Below, piece after piece: positions 26,790 through 35,744 of a DNA stretch of 61,995 nucleotides. The DNA is from Sphingomonadales bacterium (lineage in GTDB: Bacteria; Pseudomonadota; Alphaproteobacteria; Sphingomonadales; Sphingomonadaceae): assembly GCA_004173185.1 (NCBI GenBank), contig SEFZ01000026.1, positions 1 through 61,995 on the forward strand, read 5' to 3'. Every line of letters begins with the position of its first letter. The stretch's first letter is position 1. A program made the position numbers and the translations under genes. Under the pieces are notes generated by a model that had not been told where the DNA came from, ran no database searches, and saw only the letters and a program-made list of their open reading frames with translations.

Positions 26790-27486
26790 GATCGGCGATG
26801 GCCCTGACCTTCTCCGCCCGCCCCGGCGCGAACTTCTCAACCATGGCCTGATAGCGCGCCAGAGTCGCTGGATCGGCGCGCTCGGGCGAACCGCTGTCGA
26901 ACGGCGGATGCGGATCATATTCCAAACTGAGCTGAACGAATTTGGCATGTTCGTCGCCTGCGATTGCCGCGACCAATGCGAGCGCGAAATCGATCCCGGC
27001 AGTGACCCCGCCGCCCGAGACGCGGTTGCGGTCGAACACCACACGCTCGGCGATGGGCTCGGCACCGAAATAGGCCAGTTGCTCGCGCGAGGCCCAATGG
27101 CAGGCGGCGCGATAGCCGGTGAGCAGCCCAGCGGCGGCGAGGAGCAGCGACCCGGTGCACACGCTGGTCACCCATGTGGCGTCTGCACCGATCTGGCGGA
27201 CCCAGGCCAGCGTCTCTTCGTCTTCCATCGCCGGGATGATGCCGAAGCCGCCGGGAACACAGAGGATATCGGCATGCGGCACTTGCGCGAACGTCGCGGT
27301 CGGCAGCAGCGAGAATTGCGCGTCGCTTGGCACCGGATCCATCGTCCTGGCGACCAGATGCAGCTTTGCATGTGGCAGCCGCGACAGCACTTGCGCAGGG
27401 CCGGTCAGATCGAGCTGCGTGATGCCGGGGAAGAGCAGAAAGGCGATAGTGACGGGCGCGGCACTATCAAGCGTGGTCTCGGGCAT
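26776..27486 (-). CDS. DJ-1/PfpI family protein (isonitrile hydratase-like)
   Basis: 236 residues from the ATG at 27486, with GGAGG 7 bases upstream; a longer open frame to 27531 lacks such a site. A DJ-1/PfpI flavodoxin-like fold with the nucleophile Cys110 in VTSVCTGSLLLAAAGLL, plus LFPGITQLDLTGP and CVPGGFGIIPA near the N-terminus. The sequence around the Cys is closest to isonitrile hydratases and DJ-1 domains of AraC-type regulators, but no helix-turn-helix domain is present. It lies downstream of the GH28 gene on the same strand, 144 bases away. Confidence 0.78.
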   Translation of the reverse strand: MPETTLDSAAPVTIAFLLFPGITQLDLTGPAQVLSRLPHAKLHLVARTMDPVPSDAQFSLLPTATFAQVPHADILCVPGGFGIIPAMEDEETLAWVRQIGADATWVTSVCTGSLLLAAAGLLTGYRAACHWASREQLAYFGAEPIAERVVFDRNRVSGGGVTAGIDFALALVAAIAGDEHAKFVQLSLEYDPHPPFDSGSPERADPATLARYQAMVEKFAPGRAEKVRAIADRLAK

Positions 27487-27630
27487 GCGATCCTCCATCA
27501 AGAGAAAGGTGCCCAGGCGATGCGGCGGCAAGCCTCCGCGCTTCCCGATGGTGCTCCATCCAAGTCGCCAGTCACGCGGATGCGGATATCCTATGACTGT
27601 CCGCCGGCACTGTCCATCGCAGCGCCGCGC

Positions 27631-29193
27631 CTAGAAGAGCTCGCGCGTCGCGCTGGCGATGCTGCGGTCGGGCCGGCCGGGGCTGCCGAACGACCGGAAG
27701 CCGCTGACCTGATCGAGCGCGAAGGCGGGGCCGGCGGGCGCGCGCAGGCGGAAGAAATCGGCGCCGGCAACATCCTGCATCCACACCGCCGGGCGCGGAT
27801 CGGGCGCGCCCACCGCGACTTCGACATTGCTAACCTCGATGTTGCGCATGTGGCGCAGAAACAGCCCGGTTGCGGGCAGATCGCCGAACATGGTTGCCTC
27901 GGGATAGCCGAGTTCATTCTCATCGGGGCGCAGCGCCGCCATCGCAGCAGGTGCGCCGCCGACATGGTGGAGATAGATGTCGCTGAGCTTCACATCCTCG
28001 ATCGGATGCCCGGTGAGCCCCGCGAAAACCGAGGGCAGCATATTGGCGTTCGAGCTGGTGACGTTCTGGATCAGGATCCGCTTCATCGTGCCGATCGGCC
28101 GCCCGGCGGGGCCGCGCATCCGCTTGCCGAGGCGGAGGAACAGCGGCGCGTTGACGATGCCGCGCATCGTGAGATTGTTCACCGTGACATCCTCGATCAT
28201 CCCGCCATCGACGGTCTGGAAAGCGAGGCCGCGGCTATCCTCGAAAATGCAGTTGCTGATCGTGATGTTCCGGAAGCCGCCATTGGTTTCGGTGCCGAAC
28301 TTGATCCGGCCGTGAATGTCCTTGGCGAATTCGGGCGGCATCTTCTTCCAGGTGCCGTCGAGCACGGAGCCGACCTGATAATTCCCGGTGACGAGGCAAT
28401 TGGCGATGGTGAGGTTTTCGGTGACGCGCGGATAGCCGAGTGCGTGGCTGCTCTTCGGGCAGATGCCGTCGTCCCAGGGCGAATTGACCGTGCAGTTCGA
28501 TACGCGGACATTCTTGCAGCAATCGATATCGAAGCCGTCGCGATTGGTGTCGCACAGGATATTGTCGATGGTCAGATTGTCGACGCCGGTGGCGAGCAAC
28601 GCGAACCAGCCGCCTTCCAATATCTTGAAGTCGCTGAGCGTGATGTTGCGGCAGTTTTTGAGCGCGATCGCCTTGTTCGCGGTGCCCGGGCCGTTGGGAT
28701 CCTTGAGCCAATCATCCTTGCCGTCGCCACGGCCAAGGCCCTTGCCCCAGATCAGACCGTGGCCGGTGATGGTGACGTCATGGATGCCATCGCCCCAGAT
28801 CAGGCTGTTGGCCCAATGGCTGTGGCCGAAATCCTGATAGGTCGCGTTGACGGCGTCCATCGGCTCGGCGAGGTCATAGCCGCCGCGGCCGTCCGTGGGC
28901 GCGGGTGCCGCGAGGATCGTCGCGCCATTATCGATGAAGAGCGTGATGTTGCTCTTCAGCCGGATCGTGAAGCAGGCATAGGTACCGGGCGGGAAATAGA
29001 TCGTGCCGCCGCCGCGCGCCGCGGCATGATCGATCGCCTTGTTGATCGCGGGCGTGTCGATGGTGCGACCATCGCCTTTCGCGCCGAAATGGCGGACATT
29101 GACCCAATCCTGACGCGTGGCGGCGAAGGCGGGCAGGCCCATGAACAATGCCCCGGCCCCGCCAGCAAGCATCAGCGAACGTCGATCAAACAT
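27631..29193 (-). CDS. GH28 polygalacturonase/rhamnogalacturonase-like hydrolase
   Basis: 520 residues from the ATG at 29193. The N-terminus has a Tat-like signal (DRRSLMLAGGAGALF, ending PAFA). A pectate-lyase-type beta-helix follows with HFGAKGDG, TPAINKAID and the GH28 motifs TNRDGFDIDC, SPWDDGIC (paired Asp) and GRIKFGTE. Family members hydrolyse galacturonic-acid backbones, including rhamnogalacturonan. As the last gene of the seven-gene rhamnose operon, it likely frees rhamnose-containing oligomers in the periplasm. The exact substrate is inferred from context. Confidence 0.85.
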   Translation of the reverse strand: MFDRRSLMLAGGAGALFMGLPAFAATRQDWVNVRHFGAKGDGRTIDTPAINKAIDHAAARGGGTIYFPPGTYACFTIRLKSNITLFIDNGATILAAPAPTDGRGGYDLAEPMDAVNATYQDFGHSHWANSLIWGDGIHDVTITGHGLIWGKGLGRGDGKDDWLKDPNGPGTANKAIALKNCRNITLSDFKILEGGWFALLATGVDNLTIDNILCDTNRDGFDIDCCKNVRVSNCTVNSPWDDGICPKSSHALGYPRVTENLTIANCLVTGNYQVGSVLDGTWKKMPPEFAKDIHGRIKFGTETNGGFRNITISNCIFEDSRGLAFQTVDGGMIEDVTVNNLTMRGIVNAPLFLRLGKRMRGPAGRPIGTMKRILIQNVTSSNANMLPSVFAGLTGHPIEDVKLSDIYLHHVGGAPAAMAALRPDENELGYPEATMFGDLPATGLFLRHMRNIEVSNVEVAVGAPDPRPAVWMQDVAGADFFRLRAPAGPAFALDQVSGFRSFGSPGRPDRSIASATRELF

Positions 29194-29204
29194 GCCTTGA
29201 GATC

Positions 29205-30779
29205 CTATTGCGGTCGGCGCTCGACGCGGAACCAGTCGACGTCGATTGCGCCGCCGGTCTTGCCGCGCGTGAAGGTGAAGAGTGCGGGGCGCGAACCCTT
29301 CCACCATGAGAATTTGGCGAGCCAGATCGGGTCGCCGAAGCGGATGAAATTCTTGCCGTCGAGACTGTACGAATACGCGACTTGCTGGCCTTCGCTGACT
29401 TCGGCGCGCAGTTGCACCGTCGTGCCGGTGACCACCGCGCCCGCAGTCTCGACGCCTTCGGACGCCAGCGTGATGCGGTTGACCCCGCCTTCGCGAACCA
29501 CGCCGATCCAGCTTGGCCGGACGCCAAACAAAGTGAGCCCGGCGCGCTGGCCGTCCTGCATCGCCTTGAGATCGATCCGCGTGGTGAACATCGGGCGCGG
29601 CCCCTGGAGGATCTGGGTCAGCGTGTTGCGCGCGGTCGCCAGATGCTGCGCGGGCTGGGCGCGCAGCCGCATCCAGCCGGGGCGCTCGGTAAGGCTCCAG
29701 GCGCTGTCCTGCGGATTATGGTTCCACGACCATTGCAGGCCGAGCTTGGCACGCGCGAACTCGTCCGAATCCTGTAGCCGGTCGTTGGTAGGCGCATGGC
29801 CGGTATCTGGCATCGGCCAGCTTGCACCGGGCTGGCCGGCGGTCGTCTTGCCCGCGATCGGCGCGCCCATCACAGGCCAGTCATCGGCCCATTGCACGGG
29901 CTGGAGATGCACGATCCGCCCGAACGCGCCGGTCGAGTTGAAATGGGCGAACCAGCCCTGACCCGAAGGCGTCTCGACCCAGCCGCCCTGATGGGGGCCC
30001 TGGATCGGTGTCGTGCCGGGTTCGAGCACGCTGCGCCATTCATACGGCCCGGTGATCTTGCGCGCACGGCCGACCGCCTGCGGTCCGGTGCCGACGCCGC
30101 CGATCGGAGCGAAGATATAATAATAGCCGTTGCGCTTGTAGAATTTGGGGCCTTCGAGAACCGGGAGCTTCTCCTTGTCCTCGGCCACGACAATGCCCTC
30201 ATCGAGCAGCTTCGTGCCGTCCGGGCTCATCCGGTGAAGGATCAGCGGACCTGCGCCGACCTTGCCATGGATCAGCCATGCCGTGCCGTCTTCGTCCCAG
30301 AAGGGGCAGGGGTCTTCGAGGCCGGCGCTGGCTTCGACGGCGACGGCTTCGCTCCATGGCCCGGCCGGATCGGTGGCGGTCGCCATGAACACGCCTTCGT
30401 CGGGCGTGGCCCAATAGACCCAGAACTTGCCCGCATGATGCCGGATGCTCGGCGCCCAGACGCCGCTGGCATATTTGGTGCCGCCGATCGGCTTGGAGAT
30501 CGTGTCGTCCAGCGTGTGCGGACCGGGCATGTCGTACAGCGGGCCGAAGGGGAGCTTGGGCAGCACATGCCCGATGATCGTCCAGTGGACGAGATCGCGC
30601 GAGCGCAGCACCGGGATGCCGGGCGAGAGATGGAAGCTGGAGGCGACCATATAATAATCGCTGCCGACGCGGATGACGTCGGGGTCCGAATAATCGGCAT
30701 AGAGGATCGGATTGGTGAAGCTCTGCGCCGCAGCCGGAGCCGCGGCGATCAGCGCCAGCGATGCAAATATGCGCTTCAT
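29205..30779 (-). CDS. GH43 family glycosidase (beta-xylosidase/arabinanase type)
   Basis: 524 residues from the ATG at 30779 (GGAG upstream). Sec signal about 1-19 (APAAAQ). A five-bladed propeller domain carries the three GH43 carboxylates: base in DYSDPDVI, pKa modulator in GLEDPCPFWDEDG, acid in VLEGPKFYKRNG. A C-terminal beta-sandwich (about 340-524, concanavalin-like) follows, as in beta-xylosidase-like members. It should trim arabinose, xylose or galactose side chains from pectin, fitting GH28 12 bases downstream and the RhaT gene just upstream. Confidence 0.88.
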   Translation of the reverse strand: MKRIFASLALIAAAPAAAQSFTNPILYADYSDPDVIRVGSDYYMVASSFHLSPGIPVLRSRDLVHWTIIGHVLPKLPFGPLYDMPGPHTLDDTISKPIGGTKYASGVWAPSIRHHAGKFWVYWATPDEGVFMATATDPAGPWSEAVAVEASAGLEDPCPFWDEDGTAWLIHGKVGAGPLILHRMSPDGTKLLDEGIVVAEDKEKLPVLEGPKFYKRNGYYYIFAPIGGVGTGPQAVGRARKITGPYEWRSVLEPGTTPIQGPHQGGWVETPSGQGWFAHFNSTGAFGRIVHLQPVQWADDWPVMGAPIAGKTTAGQPGASWPMPDTGHAPTNDRLQDSDEFARAKLGLQWSWNHNPQDSAWSLTERPGWMRLRAQPAQHLATARNTLTQILQGPRPMFTTRIDLKAMQDGQRAGLTLFGVRPSWIGVVREGGVNRITLASEGVETAGAVVTGTTVQLRAEVSEGQQVAYSYSLDGKNFIRFGDPIWLAKFSWWKGSRPALFTFTRGKTGGAIDVDWFRVERRPQ

Positions 30780-30780
30780 C

Positions 30781-31839
30781 TCAGCTCCCCAGCGAATTGC
30801 CATAGCCGATCACCATCGTCGCGAAGACGAGCAGGCCGACACCGCCCCACACGGTCACCTTCACGCGGGGTGCGGCATCCTTCCATTCGCGGAAGGCGAA
30901 GCCCCAGATCGTGCCGAAGATGATGATGCTCGCCATGTGGAGCGTCCAGCTGGAATAGCCATATTGCCCCATCTGGCTCTCGCCCATCGTGTAGAAGAAG
31001 AACTGGAAATACCAGGCCGTGCCCGCCACCGCGCAGAGCAGGAAATTGGCGAGCAAAGGCGCGCCCACGCCTTCGCCATTGCCCAGCCATTGCCCGGCGC
31101 TGCGGTTCTTCGCGATCAGATAGCCGCACCAGATGCCGTTGGTGATCAGCCCGCCGAACATGACGAGGCAGAGCACCGGAAGCCCGGTCCATAGCGGCCC
31201 CGTGCCCGCCGCCGCCGACAGTGCCTTGATCGGCTCGCCTGCTGCCAGGCCAAAGGCGAAGCAGGACGACATGATCCCCGAGAAGATCGCGACCCAGATG
31301 CCCTTGCGGAAATCGAACTCGGCGACGGCGGCGGCTTTCTGGTCGGATGAGAGCGCCGCGTCTTTCTTCGCGCCTGCCATAGCGACGACGATGATGCCCG
31401 CGAGCGTGATCGCGAGGCCGAGCAGCGTGATGTTGCCGCTCGCCGTATCGAGCAATTTGGGGGCGAAGCTGCCGTCGAACAGCGGCGGGATCAGCGTGCC
31501 GAACACCGTGCATAACCCGAGCACCACCGCCATGCCGAGCGACAGGCCGAGATAGCGCATGGTGAGGCCATAGGTCAGGCCGCCAAAGCCCCAGAGCATG
31601 CCGAAGATGATCGGCCAGACGATCGTGGGGGTATCGGCGCGACCGAGCACGCCGAGCAGATCATTGGTCTGGAGGCTGGCGAACAGCCAGGGCGCGAGCA
31701 GCCACGAGAAGATACCGCCGGTCAGCCAGTAAATCTCCCACGACCAGCGCTTTACCGCGCGATACGGGACGTAGAAGCTCGCCGAGGAGAGCCCGCCCAT
31801 CCAGTGGAACAGGACGCCGAGCAACGGATTGGGGGTCAT
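30781..31839 (-). CDS. rhaT: L-rhamnose/proton symporter RhaT family
   Basis: 352 residues with about 10 predicted transmembrane helices. Family features visible: FHWMGGLSSASFYVPYRAVK, WEIYWLTGGIFSW, WGFGGLTYGLTMRYLG, and MGESQMGQYGYSSWTLHMA (each only in part quoted). It imports L-rhamnose across the inner membrane with a proton. It lies 11 bases downstream of the lactonase gene and 1 base before the GH43 start, firmly in the operon. Confidence 0.88.
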   Translation of the reverse strand: MTPNPLLGVLFHWMGGLSSASFYVPYRAVKRWSWEIYWLTGGIFSWLLAPWLFASLQTNDLLGVLGRADTPTIVWPIIFGMLWGFGGLTYGLTMRYLGLSLGMAVVLGLCTVFGTLIPPLFDGSFAPKLLDTASGNITLLGLAITLAGIIVVAMAGAKKDAALSSDQKAAAVAEFDFRKGIWVAIFSGIMSSCFAFGLAAGEPIKALSAAAGTGPLWTGLPVLCLVMFGGLITNGIWCGYLIAKNRSAGQWLGNGEGVGAPLLANFLLCAVAGTAWYFQFFFYTMGESQMGQYGYSSWTLHMASIIIFGTIWGFAFREWKDAAPRVKVTVWGGVGLLVFATMVIGYGNSLGS

Positions 31840-31850
31840 GCAAACACTCC

Positions 31851-32741
31851 TCAGACGTCCAGATTCAGGCGGTAGATGCGGTTGGCGTTGCGAGCGAAGA
31901 GCGCGCGGCGGTCACCCTCGCCAAAGTCGCTGACGGCATCGGCGAGCGCGCCGAGCGTCGTTTCGAAATCGGCGAAGAGCCGGTCGGTCGGGAAGTTGCT
32001 GGCGAACATGCAGCGCTCGACGCCGAACAGGTCGATCGTCTCGCGCACCCGATCGCGCACGCCAGCGGCAGTGAAGGGGCGGTAGACGAAACCCAGCCCG
32101 GAAATCTTGATCGCGACATTCGGCAGGGCCGCCATCGCCTTCATGCTCGCGCGCCAGCTTTCGTCGCCGTCGACGCCCATGCCGGTGTGATCGATGATCA
32201 CTGGCGTTTCCGGGTGCCGCGCGATGATCCGCGCGAGCCCGGCGAACTGGCTGGGATACGCCTGAAGATCGAACGACAGATTATATTTGGCGAGCAGCCC
32301 GAAACCGTGTGCCCAATCCGCATCGAGTGTCAGGTCGCGCGGCGTATAGGTGCGGTTCGGATCGGCATGCCAGCTAATGATATGGCGGATGCCGCGCACA
32401 TTGCGGCGGCGGGCGTGATCGGCGAGCAGCGCCTCGACAGAAGGATCGTGGAGCGAGGCATTGGCGACGATACCGTTGGGCATGCCGCGCGCGTCCGCCA
32501 TGTCCTGCAGCCAGTCGGTCTCGGCCAGCGGGTTGGCGGCGCCGGCATCGAGATGGACGATGCCCGCGACATTCCAGTTCGCGGCCTCGGCCAGATAATC
32601 GTCGAGCAACTGATCGCGCGCGATGCTCTGCGTATTGCGGTTCGGCCCGGCATCGCCGAACGGCGGCGACAGCCAGTCATAGCGGTCACGCGCCAGGTCC
32701 CAGAGATGGACGTGCGCATCAATGAACGGCAATTCGAACAT
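31851..32741 (-). CDS. Amidohydrolase-family lactonase (probable L-rhamnono-lactonase)
   Basis: 296 residues from the ATG at 32741 (GAGGAGAT upstream); the frame is open further upstream only as antisense of the SDR gene region. An amidohydrolase-2 barrel: FIDAHVHLWDL (HxH metal pair), GIRHIISWHADP, PVIIDHTGMG and FASNFPTDR. Relatives hydrolyse L-fucono-, L-rhamnono- or galactono-lactones. Beside an L-rhamnonate dehydratase and rhamnose symporter, the likely substrate is L-rhamnono-1,4-lactone, giving L-rhamnonate. Confidence 0.82.
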   Translation of the reverse strand: MFELPFIDAHVHLWDLARDRYDWLSPPFGDAGPNRNTQSIARDQLLDDYLAEAANWNVAGIVHLDAGAANPLAETDWLQDMADARGMPNGIVANASLHDPSVEALLADHARRRNVRGIRHIISWHADPNRTYTPRDLTLDADWAHGFGLLAKYNLSFDLQAYPSQFAGLARIIARHPETPVIIDHTGMGVDGDESWRASMKAMAALPNVAIKISGLGFVYRPFTAAGVRDRVRETIDLFGVERCMFASNFPTDRLFADFETTLGALADAVSDFGEGDRRALFARNANRIYRLNLDV

Positions 32742-32791
32742 GCATCTCCTCTCCCGTGCCCGGCTTTGTGCCGGTGCGCGCAGTTCCTGGT

Positions 32792-33538
32792 TTAGAAGGT
32801 CGTGCGGCCCCCCGAGGTGTCGAAGGTCGACGCAGTGGTGAAGCTGCATTCCTCGCTGGCCATGAAGCAGACCATTGCAGCGGTTTCCGCGACAATGCCC
32901 AGCCGGCCCATCGGAATTTTCGAGAGCATATATTCGACCTGGCTGGCGGGAAGCTGTTGCAGGATAGGGCTTTCGAACGTGGCGGGGGTGACGGCATTGG
33001 CGATCACGCCCTTCGTCGCCAGTTCCTTGCCGAGCGATTTGGTGAGGCCGATCACGGCCGCCTTGGATGCCGAATAAGCCGAGGCGTTGGGATTGCCTTC
33101 CTTGCCCGCCACCGACGAGACGTTGACGATCCGGCCATAGCCCGCCGCCAGCATGTGCGGCACGACCGCGCGGCAGCAATAAAAGGTGCCGTTGAGGTTC
33201 ACGTTCACGACGCTCAGCCAGCTATCGACCGGGAATTCATGCACCGGCGCGGTCGCTCCGGTGATGCCCGCCGAATTGACCAGCACATCGATCCGACCGA
33301 GCACCGCATGGCTCTCGGCCATCGCCTGCTCGACAGCGGCGCGATCGCTGACATCGACGACGATGCTGTGGCTGGCGCCGACTTCGTCCGCTGCCTTGCC
33401 CAGCCATTCGGGATCGACGTCCCACAAAATGACCTTGCCGCCCTCTGCGACGATGCGCCGCGCGACTTCGCGGCCGAGGCCCGATGCGCCGCCGGTGATG
33501 ACCGCGACGCGGCCGTCATACCGTCCCGCACAGATCAT
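32792..33538 (-). CDS. SDR oxidoreductase, probable 2-keto-3-deoxy-L-rhamnonate dehydrogenase
   Basis: 248 residues from the ATG at 33538, overlapping the hydrolase stop by four bases. Classic SDR: cofactor motif TGGASGLG, LVNSAGITG, NVSSVAG and the catalytic YSASK. In the Sphingomonas alternative pathway an SDR oxidises 2-keto-3-deoxy-L-rhamnonate at C4, feeding the FAH-type hydrolase encoded immediately upstream in this operon. Assignment rests on this position; it could instead serve L-fuconate metabolism. Confidence 0.82.
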   Translation of the reverse strand: MICAGRYDGRVAVITGGASGLGREVARRIVAEGGKVILWDVDPEWLGKAADEVGASHSIVVDVSDRAAVEQAMAESHAVLGRIDVLVNSAGITGATAPVHEFPVDSWLSVVNVNLNGTFYCCRAVVPHMLAAGYGRIVNVSSVAGKEGNPNASAYSASKAAVIGLTKSLGKELATKGVIANAVTPATFESPILQQLPASQVEYMLSKIPMGRLGIVAETAAMVCFMASEECSFTTASTFDTSGGRTTF

Positions 33539-34392
33539 CGCGGTGCCTCCCAGGCGACGAAATCCTGACGCTGTTCGCCCAGTTTCTCGATGCCCAAGGT
33601 CACGACATCGCCAGCCTTGAGATAAACGGCCTCGGGCTTCTGACCCATGCCGACGCCCGGCGGCGTGCCGGTGGTGATGATGTCGCCCGGCTCCAGCACC
33701 ATGATCTGCGATAGATAGGAGACGATTTCGGCGACGCTGAAGATCATCGTCGCGGTGCTGCCGTCCTGCTTGCGCTGGCCGTTGACGTCGAGCCACATCG
33801 ACAGCGCCTGCGGATCGCCCACTTCATCGGCAGTGACCAGCCACGGCCCGACGGGGCCGAAGGTCGGGAAGCCCTTGCCCTTGTCCCAGGTCGGCCCGCG
33901 TTCGATCTGCCAGTGGCGCTCCGAAACGTCGTTCACCACCACATAGCCCGCGACATGGCCGAGCGCGTCGGCTTCCGAGACATAAGACGTGCGCGTGCCG
34001 ATGATGATGCCGAGCTCGACTTCCCAATCGGTCTTTTTCGAATCCTTCGGGATCGTGACCGGATCGTTCGGCCCTTGCAGGCAGGTGATCCATTTGTTGA
34101 ACACCACCGGCTCGGCGGGGATCGGCAGGTTCGATTCCGCGGCGTGATCGGCATAGTTCAGCCCGATCGCGATGAACTGGCGGGTGCCCGCCACGGGCGT
34201 GCCGTAGCGCGGGTTGCCCTCGACCAACGGCAGCGTTGTCTGATCGATCGCCGCGAGCGTGGCGAGGCCAGCGGGCGAGATCGCCGCGGCGTCCATATCG
34301 GCGATGTGACCAGACAGGTCGCGGATGCGGCCTTCGGCGTCGATCAGTCCGGGCTTTTCTTGTCCTGCGGGTCCGTAGCGGAGCAGCTTCAT
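33535..34392 (-). CDS. FAH-family hydrolase, probable 2,4-diketo-3-deoxy-L-rhamnonate hydrolase
   Basis: 285 residues from the ATG at 34392 (GAGGAAACGAGC upstream). Fumarylacetoacetase fold with metal/substrate motifs FIAIGLNYADHAAE, WEVELGIIIG, GYVVVNDVSER, GKGFPTFGPVGPWL and ITTGTPPGVGMG. It would split the diketo acid into pyruvate and L-lactate, the last step of the non-phosphorylative L-rhamnose route. The gene lies 10 bases after the dehydratase gene and overlaps the SDR start by four. Confidence 0.88.
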   Translation of the reverse strand: MKLLRYGPAGQEKPGLIDAEGRIRDLSGHIADMDAAAISPAGLATLAAIDQTTLPLVEGNPRYGTPVAGTRQFIAIGLNYADHAAESNLPIPAEPVVFNKWITCLQGPNDPVTIPKDSKKTDWEVELGIIIGTRTSYVSEADALGHVAGYVVVNDVSERHWQIERGPTWDKGKGFPTFGPVGPWLVTADEVGDPQALSMWLDVNGQRKQDGSTATMIFSVAEIVSYLSQIMVLEPGDIITTGTPPGVGMGQKPEAVYLKAGDVVTLGIEKLGEQRQDFVAWEAPR

Positions 34393-34402
34393 GCTCGTTT
34401 CC

Positions 34403-35587
34403 TCAATGCGTATAGGGGCGGTGGAGGGGCACGTCGCGATTGAGCTCGACGCCGAAACCGGGCTTGTCGAGCGCAGACGCGCGCATCCGTCCATTGATGG
34501 GAATGGGCTCGCCCAGCAGTTGCGGCGCGAACATCGGCACAACCTGATCGGCCTTGGGCGCCATCATCAGGAACTCCGCGAACGGGCTGTTATGCCGGGT
34601 GATGACGAAGTGATAGGAATAGACCGACGAGCCATGCGGCACGACGAGCTTGCCCCGCGCATCGGCGAGCGCGCTGATCTTGAGCAATTCGGTGACGCCG
34701 CCGCACCAGCCGACATCGGGCTGGATGATGTCGCAGCAATCCATCTCGAGCAGCATGCGGAAGCCCCAGCGGGTCGCTTCATGCTCGCCGGTGGTGACCA
34801 GCATGCCCGGCGGCACGCTTTTCTTGAGATCGGCATAGCCCCAATAATCGTCGGGGCTCAGCGCTTCCTCGATCCACTTCAGGCCATGTTCGGCCGCGCC
34901 ATGCGCCAGCCGGGTGGCATAGTTGAGATCGAGCGCCATCCAGCAATCGAGCATCAGCCAGAAATCGTCACCGACCTTGCCGCGCATATCCGCGAGCGCG
35001 GCGAGGTTCTTGGCCAGCCCCTCTTCGCCTTCGGCCGGGCCGTGGTGGAGCGGCAGCTTGCCGCCGATGAACCCCATTTTCTTGGCGAGATCGGGCCGCG
35101 CGCCGGTGGCGTAGAATTGCAACTCGTCGCGCACCGCGCCGCCGAGCATCTGATAAACCGGCTCCTGCCGCAGCTTTCCGAGCAGATCCCACAAAGCGAG
35201 ATCGACGCCCGAAATCGCGTTCACGACCAGACCCTTGCGCCCATAATATTGGCTGGCGAAGTACATCTGGTCCCAGATCTTCTCATATTCGCTGGGATCG
35301 CGCCCTTCGAGGAAGCGGGCGAAATGCTTTTCGACCAGATAGCAGGCAGGCTCGCCCCCGGTGGTCACCGCGAAGCCGATGGTGCCGTCCTCGGCTTCGA
35401 TCTCGACCACGAGCGTGCCGAGCACATTGATCCCGAAGCTGCGCCGCGATTGGCGATACTCCGGATATTTGCTCATCGGCGTGGCGATATGATCGTCGAT
35501 CCAGTGGCCATCGCCCTGGTCATGATAATCCGCACCGCCGCCGCGAACGACGAACGCACGGACGTGCTTGATCTTTGGAAGCTTCAT
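34403..35587 (-). CDS. rhmD: L-rhamnonate dehydratase
   Basis: 394 residues, enolase superfamily. The sequence follows the E. coli L-rhamnonate dehydratase (RhmD/YfaW) almost throughout: GDYHDQ-like start with HWIDDHIATPMSKYPEY, SFGINVLGTLVVE, QFYATGARPDLAKKMGFIGGK, DDFWLMLDCWMALD, WIEEALSPDDY, TTGEHEATRWGF, QPDVGWCGG and VPHGSSVYSYH (each quoted in part), including metal-binding Asp/Glu and the catalytic His. It converts L-rhamnonate to 2-keto-3-deoxy-L-rhamnonate. First gene of the seven-gene operon, divergent from iclR. Confidence 0.93.
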   Translation of the reverse strand: MKLPKIKHVRAFVVRGGGADYHDQGDGHWIDDHIATPMSKYPEYRQSRRSFGINVLGTLVVEIEAEDGTIGFAVTTGGEPACYLVEKHFARFLEGRDPSEYEKIWDQMYFASQYYGRKGLVVNAISGVDLALWDLLGKLRQEPVYQMLGGAVRDELQFYATGARPDLAKKMGFIGGKLPLHHGPAEGEEGLAKNLAALADMRGKVGDDFWLMLDCWMALDLNYATRLAHGAAEHGLKWIEEALSPDDYWGYADLKKSVPPGMLVTTGEHEATRWGFRMLLEMDCCDIIQPDVGWCGGVTELLKISALADARGKLVVPHGSSVYSYHFVITRHNSPFAEFLMMAPKADQVVPMFAPQLLGEPIPINGRMRASALDKPGFGVELNRDVPLHRPYTH

Positions 35588-35744
35588 GCAGGACGTTCCC
35601 CAGGCGTGTGCTGCGCAGCGCTTCTACCCAATACCATTATTTGGTACTGCATAGCACACCGGGTCCTGCTCGGTTTTTGCAGCAAAATCCCCTCCGACCA
35701 TTGTCCCGTGACATATTCCATATTATGGGACGTAGTATTATGAG
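35588..35744. promoter_or_regulatory. Divergent control region of the dehydratase operon and the IclR gene
   Basis: 157 bases between divergent starts. Two dyads are visible: TACCA-ttatt-TGGTA at 35632-35646, nearer the operon, and CCATATTATGG at 35718-35728, nearer iclR. The second dyad is followed about 17 bases on by a partial direct repeat, GTATTATGAGA. The same palindrome occurs upstream of the TonB receptor at 44344-44354. No confident -35/-10 pair was picked. Confidence 0.65.
35718..35728. promoter_or_regulatory. Putative IclR operator, copy 1
   Basis: CCATA-T-TATGG is a perfect palindrome 16 bases before the first possible iclR start codon. It is shared with the TonB receptor upstream region. 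Confidence 0.55.

Noticed and set aside
26689..29961. Very long plus-strand open frame (over 1000 codons) across the DJ-1, GH28 and GH43 genes
   Set aside because: It is antisense to three well-supported genes, has no recognisable domain and reflects the GC-rich codon bias that removes stops.
32742..33179. N-terminal extension of the lactonase gene
   Set aside because: The frame is open only because it overlaps the SDR gene out of frame; GAGGAGAT and the HxH motif position support the ATG at 32741.
27631..35587. L-fucose instead of L-rhamnose catabolic operon
   Set aside because: The dehydratase follows L-rhamnonate dehydratase closely and a RhaT-type symporter is present; fucose use remains possible for the less specific SDR and lactonase.
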